Positions 62,106-64,000 of a stretch of 64,000 nt of DNA are shown in pieces. The notes under the pieces were generated by a model. It did no database searches. It saw nothing but the letters and a program-made list of their open reading frames with translations, and was not told the DNA's origin. Source of the DNA: Stichopus chloronotus (lineage: Eukaryota; Echinodermata; Holothuroidea; Aspidochirotida; Stichopodidae); contig CM037830.1 of the NCBI GenBank assembly GCA_021234535.1, positions 16,981,116-17,045,115 of the forward strand, written 5' to 3'. Within the stretch, counting starts at the first letter, position 1, and each line of letters starts with the position of its first letter. A program made the translations under genes and the position numbers.

Positions 62106-64000
62106 TTAAGGTACCGTAACGAGCAAGAGGAGCTATAGGTTACAGAGTTACATACACAATAATGCGATAGGGAAAAAGGAAGCTAAACTCAACCAAAGCT
62201 TGGTTAAGCACGAACGAAGACTTGCCCAAAAGAACAAGATACACGGGAAAAGCACAGAAAATGTTAGATGAGAACCCCACAAAAAACGGAAACAAATAGT
62301 AAAAAGTGAAATCTTAAAAAAAGTTAAATGACAGTTCATTGAGTTTGAAAATGGCTGCCTTTTGCCTTCTCAGAACATGTGCGATAATTAATAATCGACG
62401 TTGAGATAATAGTGTATGCATTTCTTGTAGTTTGTTGTATCGTTTGAGTTGTTCAGAGTTTACGTCAAGTTGCTTAAATACTACTCTAGGTATACCACTG
62501 GGATTCCTAGAACTAAATTACTTTCCTTCAAGTTGAGCACGTTTCGGTCCATTCAAACGATAATTTTGTGAATATATGCGGCAACTAGTGAGGACGATCA
62601 TGTCTTGCAAATTATGCGAATTGAATCCTAAATCTATTTTAAGGGATATTGTTCTATGCATGATAGTTTTGCATACCTTGCGAATAGAAACAAATCCAAA
62701 ACATGAGAAAAGCTTGTTACTTTTGGCGCGGCTGGCGTTCAATAAACTAATCCAAAACACTCATAAGCAGGAAGTGTTCACTCCCACTGTGTACTGAGGA
62801 TCCCTGATAGCATCGACTGTCGACCACCGTACCCAAGGCCAGAGTCCGAGCAACTTAGGACATACACGAATAGCTGAACTTCGTTACACGGCTTCGCTGA
62901 CAACTAGTTGTTGTCAAGAACTGCTGCAGCGAGGAAACTACGTCTTGTTTGTGGGAGACTGCAACCATTCTCGGTGCACTTATCTTCTTCAATCATTCCG
63001 TTTTTGATAGACACCTCTGGCAATTTTTGTCATCGTTACATGTCATCGTGCCCAATATTGTGACATCAGCTGATGGTACTTCACACCGATCATTAGACAA
63101 GTGTAACAACACAACAGTGTGCACTTGGTCTGCGCTACTGTCGATGTATGGTACATGCAGTAGCAACTCACTAGATTGGCAGACAACCTCTGTATACTAC
63201 AGGCCTAACGTTACTGTTTCCGAATGTCAGACCGAGGTGCCGCAATTGGTACCGCTGCTTGTATCACAGCGATAGGAACGAGATAGGTCAAGTGTGGAGG
63301 GTGTGAGTCTGGTGCTGTTTCAGTGAATCGCAGATTTTGCTACTTTATCTCAGTGCACAGCACCTAAATTACTTCTGAGTACTAAATTATATGCCTACCA
63401 AGTTACACTTACGTAGGAGTTCATTGTTGTCCAAACTGTGGTGTCTTTAACAAGGTCAGTAAGTTACTAACTTCCACTGTAGGCTGTAGCTGCATAAATT
63501 AGTACCGGTCAAATTTGGTACTAGTCAAGAAGTGTGTTGCTAGTATCAGTCATGCAGATAAACAAAAAGCATTCGGCAACATCTTTAGGCCTGCAAACAA
63601 TGGGTAAGGTTTAGTATCACGTGCAATTGCTTTCTTAAATCCTCTTGGTCTATTTGGACTTCATGTGCCACTTAGCATGCCAGTTTACAAGCTGCTAGTG
63701 TTTCCGTCAGGTGTGACTGGGTTTTGTTTGACAATGACAGCATTGGATACCTGCCTGAGAAGGATATAACAATTGTGGCAATTTAATTTCAATAAAGCGT
63801 GGAAGGTCTACTTCTGCATATCCTATGATTTAAAGGTTTGTGACCAAATGAAACACATCCCAAAATAACAGAAGGTATACTCTGTCATACATATACAAGT
63901 GCAATCATTTTCTACTGAATTGCACATTCAGTTCTCTATGCAAACTGCTGAGGTTGAATTACAAGAAGTTGAACTGACAAGAGGAGTAAGTCTGCGGTAC
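62106..64000. other. No gene recognised; possible transcribed region
   Basis: The 108-residue open frame at 62949-63275 (+) contains six Cys residues but no signal peptide or domain I can name. AATAAA at about 63790 could be a polyadenylation signal. I would not call a gene on this evidence. Confidence 0.3.

Noticed and set aside
62949..63275. 108-residue open frame with several cysteines
   Set aside because: No signal peptide, domain or flanking exons could be supported, and such length can occur by chance here.

Overview
The window is eukaryotic nuclear DNA from an animal. It has spliced genes with GT-AG introns, non-LTR retrotransposons, terminal-inverted-repeat (TIR) DNA transposons, minisatellites and long non-coding stretches. 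The general repeat style suggests a marine invertebrate, possibly an echinoderm or other deuterostome. The taxon is an inference and nothing here proves it.

Two complete conserved protein genes can be rebuilt exon by exon, and they converge tail to tail. On the + strand, 1704-7644 holds a five-exon MRPL42 homolog (mitochondrial ribosomal protein mL42, 131 residues). On the - strand, 11195-45500 holds a thirteen-exon FAM50A/XAP5 homolog (336 residues). All twelve FAM50 introns have matching phases, and its 16.9 kb first intron is a transposon graveyard.

From 5.1 to 22.3 kb, a family of elements built from 145-bp tandem units occupies MRPL42 intron 4, the intergenic gap and several FAM50 introns. 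Complete members have a conserved leader, a (CA)n tract and hairpin-bearing ends, a layout like HINE/pearl/DINE-type non-autonomous Helentrons. Each unit carries a block of nuclear-receptor half-sites, including a perfect DR1.

From 29.5 to 45.1 kb (FAM50 intron 1) lies a decayed CR1-like element carrying a MITE. Next to it is a second non-LTR retrotransposon whose reverse-transcriptase frame is cut twice by TIR transposons (7961 bp and 3131 bp). Both insertions are flanked by TA, and removing either one with one TA restores the reading frame at that junction.

From 45.5 to 64 kb no conserved host gene was recognised. This part holds an AT-rich field of eleven GATATC palindromes, a dispersed repeat with inverted copies about 11 kb apart, a recent tandem duplication around a conserved open frame, a decayed CR1-like element, and several long G/C homopolymers that are absent further left.
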